64,000 nucleotides of DNA from Runella sp. CRIBMP. GTDB lineage: Bacteria; Bacteroidota; Bacteroidia; Cytophagales; Spirosomataceae. Below the pieces are notes generated by a model. It saw only the letters and a program-made list of their open reading frames with translations. It was not told where the DNA came from and searched no databases. Shown one piece after another: positions 8,802 to 18,522 of this stretch. The stretch lies in assembly GCF_009905605.1 (NCBI RefSeq), contig NZ_JAAAKZ010000009.1, forward strand, positions 62,001 through 126,000, read 5' to 3'. Positions within the stretch are counted from its first letter, which is position 1; each line of letters starts with the position of its first letter. Both the position numbers and the translations under genes were made by a program.

Positions 8802-9952
8802 ACATTCTCCTTTTGAAAAACCGCCTTCACTGTTTTAATCATGATAATTAAATCGGTTTTGAACGAATATTTCTTGGCGTAAAGCACATCCAATTGAATG
8901 CGTTCTAGGTCTGACACCTTTGATTTGCCGCGCTTTGTCACTTGCCAAAGGCCCGTCAGGCCCGCTGGGGCGGCAAACCGCCGAGCATAACCCGTTGCGG
9001 TGAGTTTTTCGGCTTCATACGGAGGTAATGGACGGTTGCCCACAAACGACATATCTCCCAACAAAATATTAAATAACTGAGGAAGCTCATCAATGCTGGA
9101 GTTACGCAGAAATTTCCCCAGCTTAGTGACGCGCGGATCTTCTTTAAACTTGGAAAAGGTAGCCTTTGATTTTTGCTTCTGGTGGTAGAGTTTCTCGCAG
9201 ATTTGTTCGTTGTCTAAAAATAAAATTTGTTGACATTCCGTGCCCGCCGCCTGGCATTCATCGCATAAATTGCTCACGGCAGCCGCAGGTGCTACATTGT
9301 ACATGTTGAGGGAGGCCATATTGGCCAACATTTTGTCGGCATCAGTGCGCATCGTCCTGAACTTATACATATCAAAAATCCGGTAGCCCATTCCGACCCT
9401 TTTGGAACGATAAAAAATCGGCCCTTTGGAATCCAATTTTATCAACACGGCCACCACCGCCAACAAAGGCGAAATCATCAGTAGGGCCGTTGCCGAAACC
9501 ACAATATCAAACACCCTTTTTCCAAAAGGACTTCTGATGCGCTTCGGTTTGTAAGGAGTTCGGGTGGATTCTTGGTAGTGTTTTTTCTGGATGAGGTAAT
9601 TGAGCCTGATTTTGAGGGCTTCCAGCGGGTACGGTAGCTCAAACACATCAATCACTTGCCCTTGTGCTATTTGGGGAGCTAGCTCCCCGTTTTCTCTAAA
9701 CAAGATAACGGGTAATGATTGAAAATAAGCCGTTTTTCGCAGTGATTTCAAGAAATCAAGGTAGCCTTCAGAGTCATTACAAATGACCAAATCGACGGGA
9801 TTTCCCATCTCTAGGAATTCCAGCGCGTCTACGTAATCTGGCTCTGGTATAATATTGATTAATGCCCCGAAGTCATTAATCAGCAGTGACACCCGTTGCG
9901 GGTCATCATCAATGTACAGTGCTCGAAACGAACCCTTTTGTTCTGGCTCCAT
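8798..9952 (-). CDS. Phosphoglycosyl transferase (WcaJ/WbaP type) with N-terminal pseudo-receiver domain
   Basis: I chose the ATG at 9952 (384 aa) over an upstream TTG at 9967. Residues 10-130 have a CheY-like outline (ALYIDDDPQRV acid cluster at 15-17), but the phospho-acceptor position holds Asn59 followed by Asp60, and the conserved Lys is Leu106 (VFELPYP). It is therefore probably not phosphorylated normally. A membrane helix (about 148-173) precedes the catalytic domain: KFRTMRTDADK, SSIDELPQLFN, GDMSFVGNRPL and the C-terminal GLTGLWQVTKRG. This family moves a sugar-phosphate onto undecaprenyl phosphate and starts the repeat unit. A cysteine-bearing insert (C230, C233, C240, C252) interrupts the catalytic domain and could bind metal. 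Confidence 0.85.
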   Translation of the reverse strand: MEPEQKGSFRALYIDDDPQRVSLLINDFGALINIIPEPDYVDALEFLEMGNPVDLVICNDSEGYLDFLKSLRKTAYFQSLPVILFRENGELAPQIAQGQVIDVFELPYPLEALKIRLNYLIQKKHYQESTRTPYKPKRIRSPFGKRVFDIVVSATALLMISPLLAVVAVLIKLDSKGPIFYRSKRVGMGYRIFDMYKFRTMRTDADKMLANMASLNMYNVAPAAAVSNLCDECQAAGTECQQILFLDNEQICEKLYHQKQKSKATFSKFKEDPRVTKLGKFLRNSSIDELPQLFNILLGDMSFVGNRPLPPYEAEKLTATGYARRFAAPAGLTGLWQVTKRGKSKVSDLERIQLDVLYAKKYSFKTDLIIMIKTVKAVFQKENV

Positions 9953-10022
9953 TTGACTTTTTATCAAGGGATAGAATAACTGAAATAAAGTGACTTTTCG
10001 GAAACAGTAGCGGTCAGAAACA

Positions 10023-10403
10023 CTACTTTGATCTCCGCATGACGGCCAAAACTTTTGCTTTTACCTCCAAAGGATTGAAAGGTTTGGTCATGTAATCATC
10101 AGCCCCCAATTCCAAACAGGCTATACGGGTATTGCTATCGTCGTAGGTAGAAAGTATAATAATCGGCAGATTTTTAAACATCGGACTGGCTCGTATCGTC
10201 TTGATCAAATCCTGGCCATTCAAATATGGCATCTGTAAATCAGTCAAAATGACATCCACAGGATTCCCCTGTTCCAACCAGCTCATGGCTTCTATGCCAT
10301 TGACATGAGTGGTAACTTCAAAATCATTTTTTAAGGATTGACGAAGAACTTTACGAATAAACGCATCATCTTCTACAATAAGAACATTGTAACGATTAGT
10401 CAT
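10023..10403 (-). CDS. Single-domain response regulator (CheY-like)
   Basis: A 126-residue stand-alone receiver domain with all key residues: acidic pair E11/D12/D13, phospho-acceptor D55 (ILTDLQMP), S86/T87 and K107 (DYMTKPFNP). There is no output domain, so it must act by protein contact. It is the promoter-proximal gene of the exopolysaccharide run, 55-70 bp upstream of the phosphoglycosyl transferase that carries a degenerate receiver. That pairing suggests it may control polysaccharide initiation directly (inference). The nearest kinases are in the operon at 11.2-17.2 kb. Confidence 0.9.
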   Translation of the reverse strand: MTNRYNVLIVEDDAFIRKVLRQSLKNDFEVTTHVNGIEAMSWLEQGNPVDVILTDLQMPYLNGQDLIKTIRASPMFKNLPIIILSTYDDSNTRIACLELGADDYMTKPFNPLEVKAKVLAVMRRSK

Positions 10404-11204
10404 GAGTACTAAATTATTTTATGAGACTTTGTTTCATTAACGTTGAAATCATTTGGATAAACACCGATGCAGATTATATACTCAAAAAAGCGCCATCTGT
10501 GCATTATGTAGTTTTAGTATATTAAATTCAAAAGCCAAATTAGAACGGATTAGATTTTTGGGATTTTTTTAGGCCTTTCAGGTATAAATTGTTCTGTTCA
10601 AAATTACAGGAGAAATTTATACTGATTAGTCATCATTACTTTTTTAGTTTACCATATTCACTCTATATGTACCATATTTTATATGCTTTTTAGTTTATTA
10701 TTGTGTAAGTACTAATTAGCATTTTACTTGCATTACGACTCGTATTTCAAATGGTTTATCGAAGATTTATAAAATAAGCCACCTTTTTCATAACGATTAT
10801 TGACGGGTTAACCACAAAGTTTGCGCGTGTATTAGAAAATATACACTCAGTTAACAACCAATAACAAACAGGGCTTTTTTAATTTTTCACTAAATTGTAT
10901 CACTTTTTCAACAAACAATACTGAGTTGGATTTGCAACTTTCCCATGAAACTGTTGCAAGTTCAATAATTTGACAAACTGTTATGTTTTGGTATGTTATT
11001 TATGGTCTCATAGGTATAACAAATATACCTAATTTACATGAAATCAAATGATTCCTCAATGATTAATTCTTTTTGTTATATTAATATTCCATAGGGTATG
11101 AACGGTTGCTGTATGTACCGCGCTGGCAAGACCTAGAAGAGGGTAGAAAAAATTGTATTTTTGGGATATTTGCAAAAGTGCATTTCGGCACTGTTTAGAT
11201 AGAA
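10404..11204. other. 800-bp AT-rich intergenic region
   Basis: No supportable coding frame was found on either strand. It must hold the end of the signalling operon (genes stop at 11205) and the promoter of the exopolysaccharide run (starts at 10403). Two minus-strand -7-type boxes are visible: TAATTTTG at 10606-10599 and TATATTTG at 11037-11030. The latter has ATTG 19 bp upstream and overlaps a perfect 8-bp inverted repeat (11021-11041). No rho-independent terminator is obvious. Confidence 0.6.
11021..11041. promoter_or_regulatory. Palindrome overlapping a candidate minus-strand promoter
   Basis: TAGGTATA, five bases (ACAAA), then TATACCTA: a perfect 8-bp inverted repeat. It overlaps a minus-strand TATATTTG box (11037-11030), with ATTG 19 bp further upstream (11060-11057), the Bacteroidota promoter pattern. 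It could be an operator or a weak hairpin. The distance to the first downstream gene (10403) is over 600 bp, so a long leader or an unrecognised RNA would be implied. Confidence 0.35.
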
Positions 11205-12308
11205 TTACTTTTTCCATTCGAAATAAAAAACACTTCCGAGGCTGGGGTCAGAGTCTACCCAGATTTTACCACCCTGCTCTTCCACCAGTAATTTTAGGAT
11301 TGAAAGCCCTACCCCCGTACTGCTCTCTGAGGTAGCCATGTTGATTGAAGTTCTGAAAAATTTAAATATATTTTCATGGTCCTGAAACGGAATCCCAGGG
11401 CCATTGTCTTGCACATAAAACTCGTACAAATCCCCTTTTTCTTGACATCCCAGCTCAATAGACGCGTCGGGTTTGTGATTGTATTTTACGGCATTACTGA
11501 TTAAATTTTGGAATACCTGTTGTAGCTTCAGTTTTTTAGTCCATAAAATCGGCAAAGGGGTCGTGATTTTAAACGTAACATGCGGCGGCAAAAACAAATT
11601 ATGCACAATCTCCTGCACCATATCCTGTACATTTACCTCCTCTACGGTTTGGTCGGCCAGGCTTTTGCGAGAGTAGTCCAGCAGGGCATTGATCATATTT
11701 GCTAAATACAGTGCCGCTTCTTTGGAGTGGGAAATATATTCTTTGCATTCTTCGGCACTCAATTCGCCGTCCTCGTCCATCTCCAACAATGACAAAGCGC
11801 CAATAATACCCGTGAGAGGGGATTTCATGTCATGGGCGATGATATAAGCAAACTTTTCTAGCTGCTGATTGATTCGTCGGAGCTCAATGGCCGTATACTT
11901 AAGTTCTTGTTGGTATTGATACAGGTGCTGAAATACCTTTACTTTCGCTTTGGTGACGTTGATATCCAAGGGTTTGTGCAGGTAATCCACCGCGCCTTCA
12001 TCAAACCCTTTGAGCATATAGTGCTCTTCTTTATTGATAGCAGTCACAAACACAATGGAAATATGCTTGGTTTTTTGGTTGGTTTTCAACAACCTTGCCA
12101 CTTCAAAACCGTCCATTTCTGGCATTTGGACATCCAACATGATCAGGCCGATGTTGTCGTTGCGGAGGGCGTGGCGCAGGGCTTGATTGCCAGAAGTAGC
12201 TTTGATAAAAACCCTGTTTTCATCGGCCAACATTTCTTCAAGGGCCAACAAATTTTCTTCACGGTCGTCAACCAAAAGAATTGTAAAATCGCGATTAGGG
12301 TTTAACAT
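11205..12308 (-). CDS. Receiver-histidine kinase fusion (REC-HisKA-HATPase)
   Basis: A 367-residue soluble protein. Residues 8-125 form a complete receiver (D14/D15, phospho-acceptor D59 in IMLDVQMPEMDG, K112 in YLHKPLD). A coiled coil leads into HisKA with H159 (FAYIIAHDMKSPLTG), and the ATPase domain has FQNLISNAVKYN, QDNGPGIP and TGVGLSILKLLVEEQGG. The REC-first order means it is likely driven by an upstream kinase and passes phosphate on. It is the last gene of the operon with the large hybrid kinase, cheR and cheB. Confidence 0.9.
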   Translation of the reverse strand: MLNPNRDFTILLVDDREENLLALEEMLADENRVFIKATSGNQALRHALRNDNIGLIMLDVQMPEMDGFEVARLLKTNQKTKHISIVFVTAINKEEHYMLKGFDEGAVDYLHKPLDINVTKAKVKVFQHLYQYQQELKYTAIELRRINQQLEKFAYIIAHDMKSPLTGIIGALSLLEMDEDGELSAEECKEYISHSKEAALYLANMINALLDYSRKSLADQTVEEVNVQDMVQEIVHNLFLPPHVTFKITTPLPILWTKKLKLQQVFQNLISNAVKYNHKPDASIELGCQEKGDLYEFYVQDNGPGIPFQDHENIFKFFRTSINMATSESSTGVGLSILKLLVEEQGGKIWVDSDPSLGSVFYFEWKK

Positions 12309-12320
12309 CGTTGAGATTAA

Positions 12321-12896
12321 TTATACGTTCAATGTATGTATATATGTAGAAATTTGGGCTGGCGTCCAAGCTTTCGCCTCGGCATTGGCATCAAGGGCCA
12401 ATTGAGGCATGACGGGATACTCCGCCGTTGAAGGCTCCTGAACAATGCCAGTACCTCCTCTTGCTATTATCTCTGCCATTCCGTGTGAGCCATCACCGTT
12501 TGCGCCGCTCAAAAGAATTGACACTGCCTTTTGAGTATATATTTCCGCAATACTTTCAAATGTTACGTCTATTGAGGGACGGCTATAAGAGACCAGCTCA
12601 GAATAATCTAAACAAAAAGAATGGGTTTCTTCAATCAACAAATGATAGTTTTGTGGAGCCAAATAAACACAATTTTTTTGGATGGGTTCTTTATCATCTG
12701 GCTCTTTTACCATTATTTCTTTTCGTTTTACCGCCAGAATCTGTTCCATCTCACTGATTACGTTTTTGGAACGGTGAATAACGATGACAACGGCAAAATC
12801 AAACGGTGATGGCAGCGCTTCAATCAGCTCACAAATCACCGGAATACTTCCTGCGGAGCCGCCAATTACAACTATATCAACGTTGTTTTTTGTCAT
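12321..12896 (-). CDS. CheB-type methylesterase catalytic domain
   Basis: A 191-residue protein consisting only of the CheB catalytic domain; it has no receiver domain. The Ser-His-Asp triad is visible: S14 in IGGSAGS, H41 in IVIHRS and D135 in SGANGDGSHG. Family enzymes remove methyl groups from glutamates (or deamidate glutamines) on chemoreceptors. No methyl-accepting receptor, CheA or CheW is encoded nearby, so its substrate may be another coiled-coil protein such as the neighbouring hybrid kinase (inference). Confidence 0.9.
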   Translation of the reverse strand: MTKNNVDIVVIGGSAGSIPVICELIEALPSPFDFAVVIVIHRSKNVISEMEQILAVKRKEIMVKEPDDKEPIQKNCVYLAPQNYHLLIEETHSFCLDYSELVSYSRPSIDVTFESIAEIYTQKAVSILLSGANGDGSHGMAEIIARGGTGIVQEPSTAEYPVMPQLALDANAEAKAWTPAQISTYIHTLNV

Positions 12897-12911
12897 CGCC
12901 TCTCTTTGTTT

Positions 12912-13739
12912 TTATTTTTTTCGTCGGTAAATACGGGCTAATGGACTAATAGCTTCAAATTGCTCTTTTATATCCGTAAAAAGTAACGACTCTTTGATGC
13001 CAATGGCTAGATACCCCAAGGGCGAGAGGCTATCGTGAAATAAATGGACTGCCCGGTTTTGTAATTCCTGATTAAAATAGATCATAACGTTGCGGCAGCA
13101 TATCAACTGAAATTCGTTGAATACCTGGTCTACGGCCAGATTATGTCGCGCAAAAACGACCTCCTCACGGTACTCTTTATGGATAATCGCATTGTCGTAT
13201 TGCGCAGTATAGTAGGCCGAAAAATCATTTGTTCCGCCCGATTTAATGTAATTTGTGGTGTACTCTTTGATCTGTTTTAAAGGAATAATTCCCTGACGTG
13301 CCCTTTCCAAATTGACGGGATTGAGGTCGGTCGCATACATTTTGGTCCGGTTTAGCAAGCCCGCTTCTTGCAGCAGAATTGCCATTGAATAGACTTCTTC
13401 GCCCGTGGCGCAGCCTGCGTGCCACACTTTAATAATCGGATAAGAAGCCAGCGTCGGAATCACTTTTTCCCGAAGCTCTTTATAAAAAATAGGGTCTCTA
13501 AACATCTCCGTCACGTTGACCGTCAGGGTTTCTAGAAACCACGCAAAAAAAGATTTATCGTTGATCAAATGATATTTCAACTCATAACTGGTTTTGAACT
13601 CCGCTATCGTCATGCACCGAGCCACTCTTCTCAACAGCGACGATCGGGCATAGTCACTGAAATCATACCCATGCTGGGTATAAATGAGTTGAATAATCTC
13701 GTTTAACTCTTCAGCAGTCAGTTGTGTTTGAGAATCCAT
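12912..13739 (-). CDS. CheR-type protein-glutamate methyltransferase
   Basis: A 275-residue S-adenosylmethionine-dependent enzyme with the CheR N-terminal helical domain (ELNEIIQLIYTQHGYDFS) and catalytic domain: WHAGCATGEEVYSM (SAM-binding motif), YATDLNP, and FQLICCRNVMIYF. It is four bases downstream of the large hybrid kinase and 15 bp upstream of cheB. Such kinase-CheR-CheB sets are common in Bacteroidota outside flagellar chemotaxis, and their methylation target is generally unknown. Confidence 0.92.
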   Translation of the reverse strand: MDSQTQLTAEELNEIIQLIYTQHGYDFSDYARSSLLRRVARCMTIAEFKTSYELKYHLINDKSFFAWFLETLTVNVTEMFRDPIFYKELREKVIPTLASYPIIKVWHAGCATGEEVYSMAILLQEAGLLNRTKMYATDLNPVNLERARQGIIPLKQIKEYTTNYIKSGGTNDFSAYYTAQYDNAIIHKEYREEVVFARHNLAVDQVFNEFQLICCRNVMIYFNQELQNRAVHLFHDSLSPLGYLAIGIKESLLFTDIKEQFEAISPLARIYRRKK

Positions 13740-13742
13740 TCT

Positions 13743-16700
13743 TTATTTGGAAAGCCATACGCGCATCAGGGAAAAAAGTTGACCCGTATCCACTGGTTTT
13801 GTAATATAATCGGATGCCCCCGCTTCAATCACTTTTTCACGGTCTTCGGGCATGGCCTTGGCCGTGAGAGCGATGATGGGTAATTTAGACAACCGCAAAT
13901 CATGCCGAATCCGAGACGTGGCCTCGTACCCGTCCATTTCGGGCATCATAATATCCATCAATACAATATCAATATCAGGGTGAAGCCTAAGTTCTTCCAA
14001 CGCTTCCTTGCCGTTGTCGGCCGTAATGACTTTCATCTGTTGCTCTTCCAATAATGTGCTCAAAGCAAACACATTGCGCATATCATCGTCTACCAGAAGC
14101 ACCTTTTTTCCTTCCAATCCTCCGCTACTGAAGGCCACGGTGGGCTGGGGTAGCTTTTTGGTTTCTACTTCCTGCACTTTATAGAGAAACAATTCCATTT
14201 CATCCATTAGTCGCTCCATAGATTGCGTAGACTCCCGGATAATCACGCTCGAAAGTTTTTTTAGTTGGCGCTCTTTGGCCAGGTTGAGGTCTTCGTCAAT
14301 GTACACAATCACGGGCAAGACCTTCGCAGCGCTGGCTTCTTTCAAGCGCCTTAGCATTTCCATGCCTTGATCCAAATTTTTGCGGATGTCTACAATCAGG
14401 CAGTCATAATCATGCTGGGCAATGTGGTCGGTGGCATCCTGCTCCGAAACAACCACTTCCCATTTGAGGCCTGGATAGCGCTTTCCAAGCACCTGACCGA
14501 TGGTATTTCGTTGAATAAACTCCCCGACTAATATCAGCACTTTCTTGATTTTAACATTCAATTGAGCTTCCAATAAACTAAATACCTTCTCTAAGTCTTG
14601 CGTTTTGACGGGTTTTTGGATGAACGCCTGCGCCCCCTCCAACGACAGACTCGAAGCATCTGCCCCCGAAATAACATGAACAGGAATGTGCTTTAATTGT
14701 TCGTTATTCTTAATCCACGAAAGAATACTCTGCCCATCAACAACGGGCAACTGCACGTCAAGAATGATGGCCGACGGCTGATACTTCTGGGCATACCTCA
14801 TTCCCTCGTCGCCTTGCAGGGCCACGATTGTTTTGTAGTTTTTATTGCGGGCTAAATCCCTGACAATCCCCGCAAACATGGGGTCGTCTTCGATAATTAG
14901 CATCACCAAATCGCCTTTTTCAATCGAATTTCGGTCGTCTTCTATTTTGGCCTGCGATACCATCTCTTTTTGAAAATCGGTCATGGAGAAGTTTCGCTTT
15001 TCGCTTATCGTCAGCGCTTCAGGGTTGGCAGCCACTGCACCTGTCGCGTTGGTTTTGAGCGGTATAAAAACCGAAAAAGTGCTACCTTTCCCCACTTCAC
15101 TTTGAAGTCTTACTTCTCCGCCCAGCCGTTTTACCAATTCTCTAATGATGGATAGCCCTAGGCCCGTACCACCATATTTACGGCTGGTTGACCCATCGGC
15201 CTGTTGAAATGCCTCAAAAATGAGCTGTTGTTTTTCGGCGGGGATTCCCACGCCCGTGTCCTCAACGCTGATAGCCAATACCTGTTCGGCCTTTTTCAGG
15301 GCGTCGGTGGCAAAGTCAGGCTGAGGCTCAATGGCCTTAAATGAAAGCGTAATTTTCCCATTTTTTGGGGTAAACTTAAACGCATTGGACAACAGATTTT
15401 GAATAATTTGTTCTAATCGCTGTTTGTCGGTGTGCAACGCTGCGGGAACCGAGGCCTCTACTTGCGTTAAAAAAAACACCCCTTTTTCGTCGGCTACTAC
15501 CTCAAACAATTGCTTAATATCCCTTATAATATTTTTAACAGGTACACTTTCAAACTGAAAATCAATCTTCCCTGCTTCAATCTTCGACAAATCCAGTATA
15601 TCATTAATGAGCTTTAACAGGTCGGTGCCCGATTTTCGAATCACGTTGGCGTATTCAACCTGCTTTTCGCTTAGGTTTTTTGATTTATTTTCAGACAACA
15701 AGTTGGCCAAAATCAAAACGCTGTTGAGCGGGGTACGCAACTCATGCGACATATTGGCCAGAAACTCTGACTTGTACGTACTTGTCACTTCCAACTCCTT
15801 GGCTTTCAGGGCCAATGCCTGTCTTGCTACTTCTAGGGCTTCATTTTTTTCTTCCAACTCTGAATTGATGTGTCTCAATTCTTCTTCTTGCACCCGCAAC
15901 TCTTCTTCAGATGCCATCAGGCTCTCGGATTGGTGCGACAATTCTTCGTTGGTCTGACGCAATTCATCCTGCTGATTCTCCAAAATTGCCGTTTGTTCTT
16001 TCAACTGTTCCAACAACTGCTCAACTTTAAGCCGAGACTGTATTTCATTGGCCGACAAGGAAATATCCTTAGATACTTTTTTCAAAAGCTCTATTTGATG
16101 GTCAGGAAATGGCGAGAAGGATGCTAGCTCGATTACACCTTTGAGTTCTTTACCGTACCAAAGTGGAATGCACGCAATTTCACCTGCTTTGGTAGCGCCG
16201 CTTCCCGACTCAATGGCCCAATAAGACGACGGAATTGACTTAGTGATGCGTACTTGCCTTTCAAGCCCAGCTTGGCCTACCAATCCCTCTCCCAGCGCAT
16301 AGGATTGGGGCGCTTGAGTGGGCAAAGCCACAGAGGCTTTCAGCACCAACTTTTGAGACTCATCAACCAAATATATCCCCCCCGCTGGTAGCTCCAAATA
16401 ATCGGTAACGGCTTTTAAGGCCGATTGCCCAAGAGCTTCTAATGTATTGGTATTTTGAAGGGAGTCATTCAAAATCGTTAGCCCCGCCAGATACCAATTT
16501 CTTTCTTTGATAGATTTATTAAGTTCCTCAAGCTCGTCTATAGTATTGCTGAGTCGATTTTCGATTTTCTTCCGGCTTTTAAACTCTAACGCATAAAAAT
16601 AAGTAAGCACGGCGGCCGCCAAAAACAGCAAAAATGTCCCTAATACGGTTTTACGGGTTAGGTTTTCAATGAGCATCTTCATTGAAGCCTCTCTTCTGGA

Positions 16701-17213
16701 CAACTCATAACGTTCGGCGGTATACATTTTCTTTACCAGTATCCGCACGTTGTCCATTTCTTTCATCTCTCGTGCCGTAATTTCAATCAGGGTTTGCTGG
16801 TTCACTCCCCTTTCATTTTCTGGGGTGGAGCTCCACAATTGCATTAACAATTGCAATGATTGCTGTATTTGGGCCAATTGGGACAGCTTGAGCGGATTTT
16901 CCTGGAAATAGTTCGTTAAATTATCTTCTACCAGCCCAATATTAATCTGAGCTTGGTTAAATGGTAGCAAAAATCTTTTTTCGTTCGTGCTTCGATACGC
17001 ACGTTGCCCCGTTTCCATATCGACGAGGAGCTTTTCCAGCGCCAGGAGCTGGTCAAGCATTTCGTTTTTTTCTTTTACCCATTCCGCCTCTTCGACTTGG
17101 CGCTGAATGGTATTAAAAAAAGAAATGCCCAAAAAAATACCAATCAAAATGGTACAAGCTGATCCAATAAGCAGCCAAGCGGCAATAGTGAGTTTCATAA
17201 TTTGAGCGGGCAT
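13743..17213 (-). CDS. Hybrid sensor kinase: CHASE3-GAF-HisKA-HATPase-REC-REC-REC
   Basis: A 1156-residue membrane kinase. Two membrane helices (about 7-30 and 192-212) flank a CHASE3-type sensor ([17 protein letters not shown]). Then come a GAF domain (about 245-395), a long coiled coil (to about 495), HisKA ([15 protein letters not shown]), HATPase ([32 protein letters not shown]) and three receiver domains. The first (IEDDP, ILDVQLP) and third ([24 protein letters not shown]) look functional. The middle one keeps an Asp (LIVDIRKN) but has lost the acid pair (LVGEFIQ) and the Lys, so it is probably a pseudo-receiver. It heads the operon with cheR, cheB and the REC-kinase. The sensed signal is unknown. 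Confidence 0.92.
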   Translation of the reverse strand: MPAQIMKLTIAAWLLIGSACTILIGIFLGISFFNTIQRQVEEAEWVKEKNEMLDQLLALEKLLVDMETGQRAYRSTNEKRFLLPFNQAQINIGLVEDNLTNYFQENPLKLSQLAQIQQSLQLLMQLWSSTPENERGVNQQTLIEITAREMKEMDNVRILVKKMYTAERYELSRREASMKMLIENLTRKTVLGTFLLFLAAAVLTYFYALEFKSRKKIENRLSNTIDELEELNKSIKERNWYLAGLTILNDSLQNTNTLEALGQSALKAVTDYLELPAGGIYLVDESQKLVLKASVALPTQAPQSYALGEGLVGQAGLERQVRITKSIPSSYWAIESGSGATKAGEIACIPLWYGKELKGVIELASFSPFPDHQIELLKKVSKDISLSANEIQSRLKVEQLLEQLKEQTAILENQQDELRQTNEELSHQSESLMASEEELRVQEEELRHINSELEEKNEALEVARQALALKAKELEVTSTYKSEFLANMSHELRTPLNSVLILANLLSENKSKNLSEKQVEYANVIRKSGTDLLKLINDILDLSKIEAGKIDFQFESVPVKNIIRDIKQLFEVVADEKGVFFLTQVEASVPAALHTDKQRLEQIIQNLLSNAFKFTPKNGKITLSFKAIEPQPDFATDALKKAEQVLAISVEDTGVGIPAEKQQLIFEAFQQADGSTSRKYGGTGLGLSIIRELVKRLGGEVRLQSEVGKGSTFSVFIPLKTNATGAVAANPEALTISEKRNFSMTDFQKEMVSQAKIEDDRNSIEKGDLVMLIIEDDPMFAGIVRDLARNKNYKTIVALQGDEGMRYAQKYQPSAIILDVQLPVVDGQSILSWIKNNEQLKHIPVHVISGADASSLSLEGAQAFIQKPVKTQDLEKVFSLLEAQLNVKIKKVLILVGEFIQRNTIGQVLGKRYPGLKWEVVVSEQDATDHIAQHDYDCLIVDIRKNLDQGMEMLRRLKEASAAKVLPVIVYIDEDLNLAKERQLKKLSSVIIRESTQSMERLMDEMELFLYKVQEVETKKLPQPTVAFSSGGLEGKKVLLVDDDMRNVFALSTLLEEQQMKVITADNGKEALEELRLHPDIDIVLMDIMMPEMDGYEATSRIRHDLRLSKLPIIALTAKAMPEDREKVIEAGASDYITKPVDTGQLFSLMRVWLSK

Positions 17214-17523
17214 CAGTCATTTTGAGGAAATGACATCAATGGTGTTTAGCGTTAGAATGGGTAATTAGTACTACTGTTTTTCTAAAGGTTACTAAACAAA
17301 ATCAACGCCAAAGTTTCTCTGTTGCCAATAATATGCAAAAAAACGCCTGTTGCTGGTCTTTATTCCGATTCAAAATACAGAAAATTTCGGTTTATAACCA
17401 CTTTGACCCAAAAAACAGGGATATTAGTAACGGAAAATTATCAAGCGGTGAGCATTTAGGTATATTTTACCCTGATTTTTCAAATTTATATGTCGGACAA
17501 ACACTAAAACCAACCGTTCCTCT
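17214..17523. other. 310-bp divergent intergenic region
   Basis: It lies between the large hybrid kinase (minus) and ppk2 (plus), so it must hold both promoters. No perfect TAnnTTTG box is seen. TATATTTT at 17461-17468 is the best near match for ppk2. Nothing else is recognised. Confidence 0.4.
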
Positions 17524-18423
17524 ATGTCTCAGTCACTCAAAACCGAAGATTTTCGCTTCGACGGCACCCGTACATTTCATCATAAAAAAACGGCCACCAA
17601 AATAGAAGACCTTTACGACGACAAAGCTGACTACGCCGCCCAACTGGCTGATTTTAGGACCACCATCGACGAGCTCCAAAGTCTTATGTACGCTCACAAT
17701 CGGTACGGGCTCTTGGTGATTTTTCAGGCCATGGACGCCGCCGGAAAAGATAGTACCATCAAGCACGTATTGTCGGGGGTGAATCCTGTGGGGGTCAAAA
17801 TCCAATCTTTCAAACGACCTTCCGACAATGAACTAGACCATGATTTTTTGTGGCGGCATTTGCTTTCACTGCCCGAACGCGGCAACATTACCATCTTCAA
17901 CAGGAGTCATTATGAAGAGGTATTGGTCGTAAAAGTACATCCCGAAATCCTAACCAAGTCGCAGCGGTTGCCCAAAGAATTGACCAAAGATTTGGACAAA
18001 GTATGGAAACAACGCTACCAAGACATCGCCAACTTTGAAAAATACCTCTATCATAACGGCATCAGGGTGATTAAGTTTTTCCTGAACATCTCGCAACAGG
18101 AACAGGGAAAACAACTCATCGAACGCATCGAAGACCCTACCAAAAACTGGAAGTTTGAAGAAGACGACATCAAAGAGCGCGCCTATTGGAAAGACTACAT
18201 GAACGCCTACGAAGAAGCCATCAACGCCACCGCTACCGAAAAAGCGCCTTGGTACGTAGTCCCCGCCGATGACAAAAAAAATATGCGGCTTATTGTTGGA
18301 AAAATTTTGATTGAAGAACTCAAAAACATGAATATGTCGTTTCCAGAAAGCACCCCAGAGCGGCACGCCGCCCTGCAAAAACTCATCGAAACGATTCATG
18401 AGCAGGATGCAAGTGGAGAGTGA
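17524..18423 (+). CDS. ppk2: Polyphosphate kinase 2 family (polyP:nucleotide phosphotransferase)
   Basis: A 299-residue P-loop kinase of the PPK2 family. Walker A is AMDAAGKDSTIK (about 69-80), with the lid/Walker B region NITIFNRSHYEEVLV (about 121-135) and FKRPSDNELDHDFLWR between them. PPK2 enzymes use inorganic polyphosphate to phosphorylate nucleoside mono- or diphosphates. The length and single-domain form resemble class I/III proteins, but exact nucleotide preference cannot be read. It is monocistronic, ending in a 17-bp perfect hairpin. Confidence 0.92.
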   Translation: MSQSLKTEDFRFDGTRTFHHKKTATKIEDLYDDKADYAAQLADFRTTIDELQSLMYAHNRYGLLVIFQAMDAAGKDSTIKHVLSGVNPVGVKIQSFKRPSDNELDHDFLWRHLLSLPERGNITIFNRSHYEEVLVVKVHPEILTKSQRLPKELTKDLDKVWKQRYQDIANFEKYLYHNGIRVIKFFLNISQQEQGKQLIERIEDPTKNWKFEEDDIKERAYWKDYMNAYEEAINATATEKAPWYVVPADDKKNMRLIVGKILIEELKNMNMSFPESTPERHAALQKLIETIHEQDASGE

Positions 18424-18451
18424 GTGGGTAGTGGGAGGAGATAGAAATAAG

Positions 18452-18490
18452 AAATTGAACAGGCGAGCCAAGTGCTCGCCTGTTCAATTT
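18452..18490. terminator. Bidirectional hairpin terminator after ppk2
   Basis: Two perfectly complementary 17-nt arms (18452-18468 and 18474-18490) with a five-base loop (CAAGT). The arm ends AAATTG/CAATTT supply a T-rich 3' side in both directions. It separates convergent ppk2 (ends 18423) and the MBL hydrolase (ends 18523). Confidence 0.85.
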
Positions 18491-18522
18491 TACAAGCCAC
18501 AAATACCATTTATACCTGACTT

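Noticed and set aside
12321-13739. A complete chemotaxis operon
   Set aside because: Only cheR and a cheB catalytic domain are present; there is no cheA, cheW or receptor.
17333-17605. A 90-codon plus-strand frame overlapping the ppk2 start
   Set aside because: It is out of frame with ppk2, overlaps its first 80 bases and is Phe/Lys-rich with no domain.
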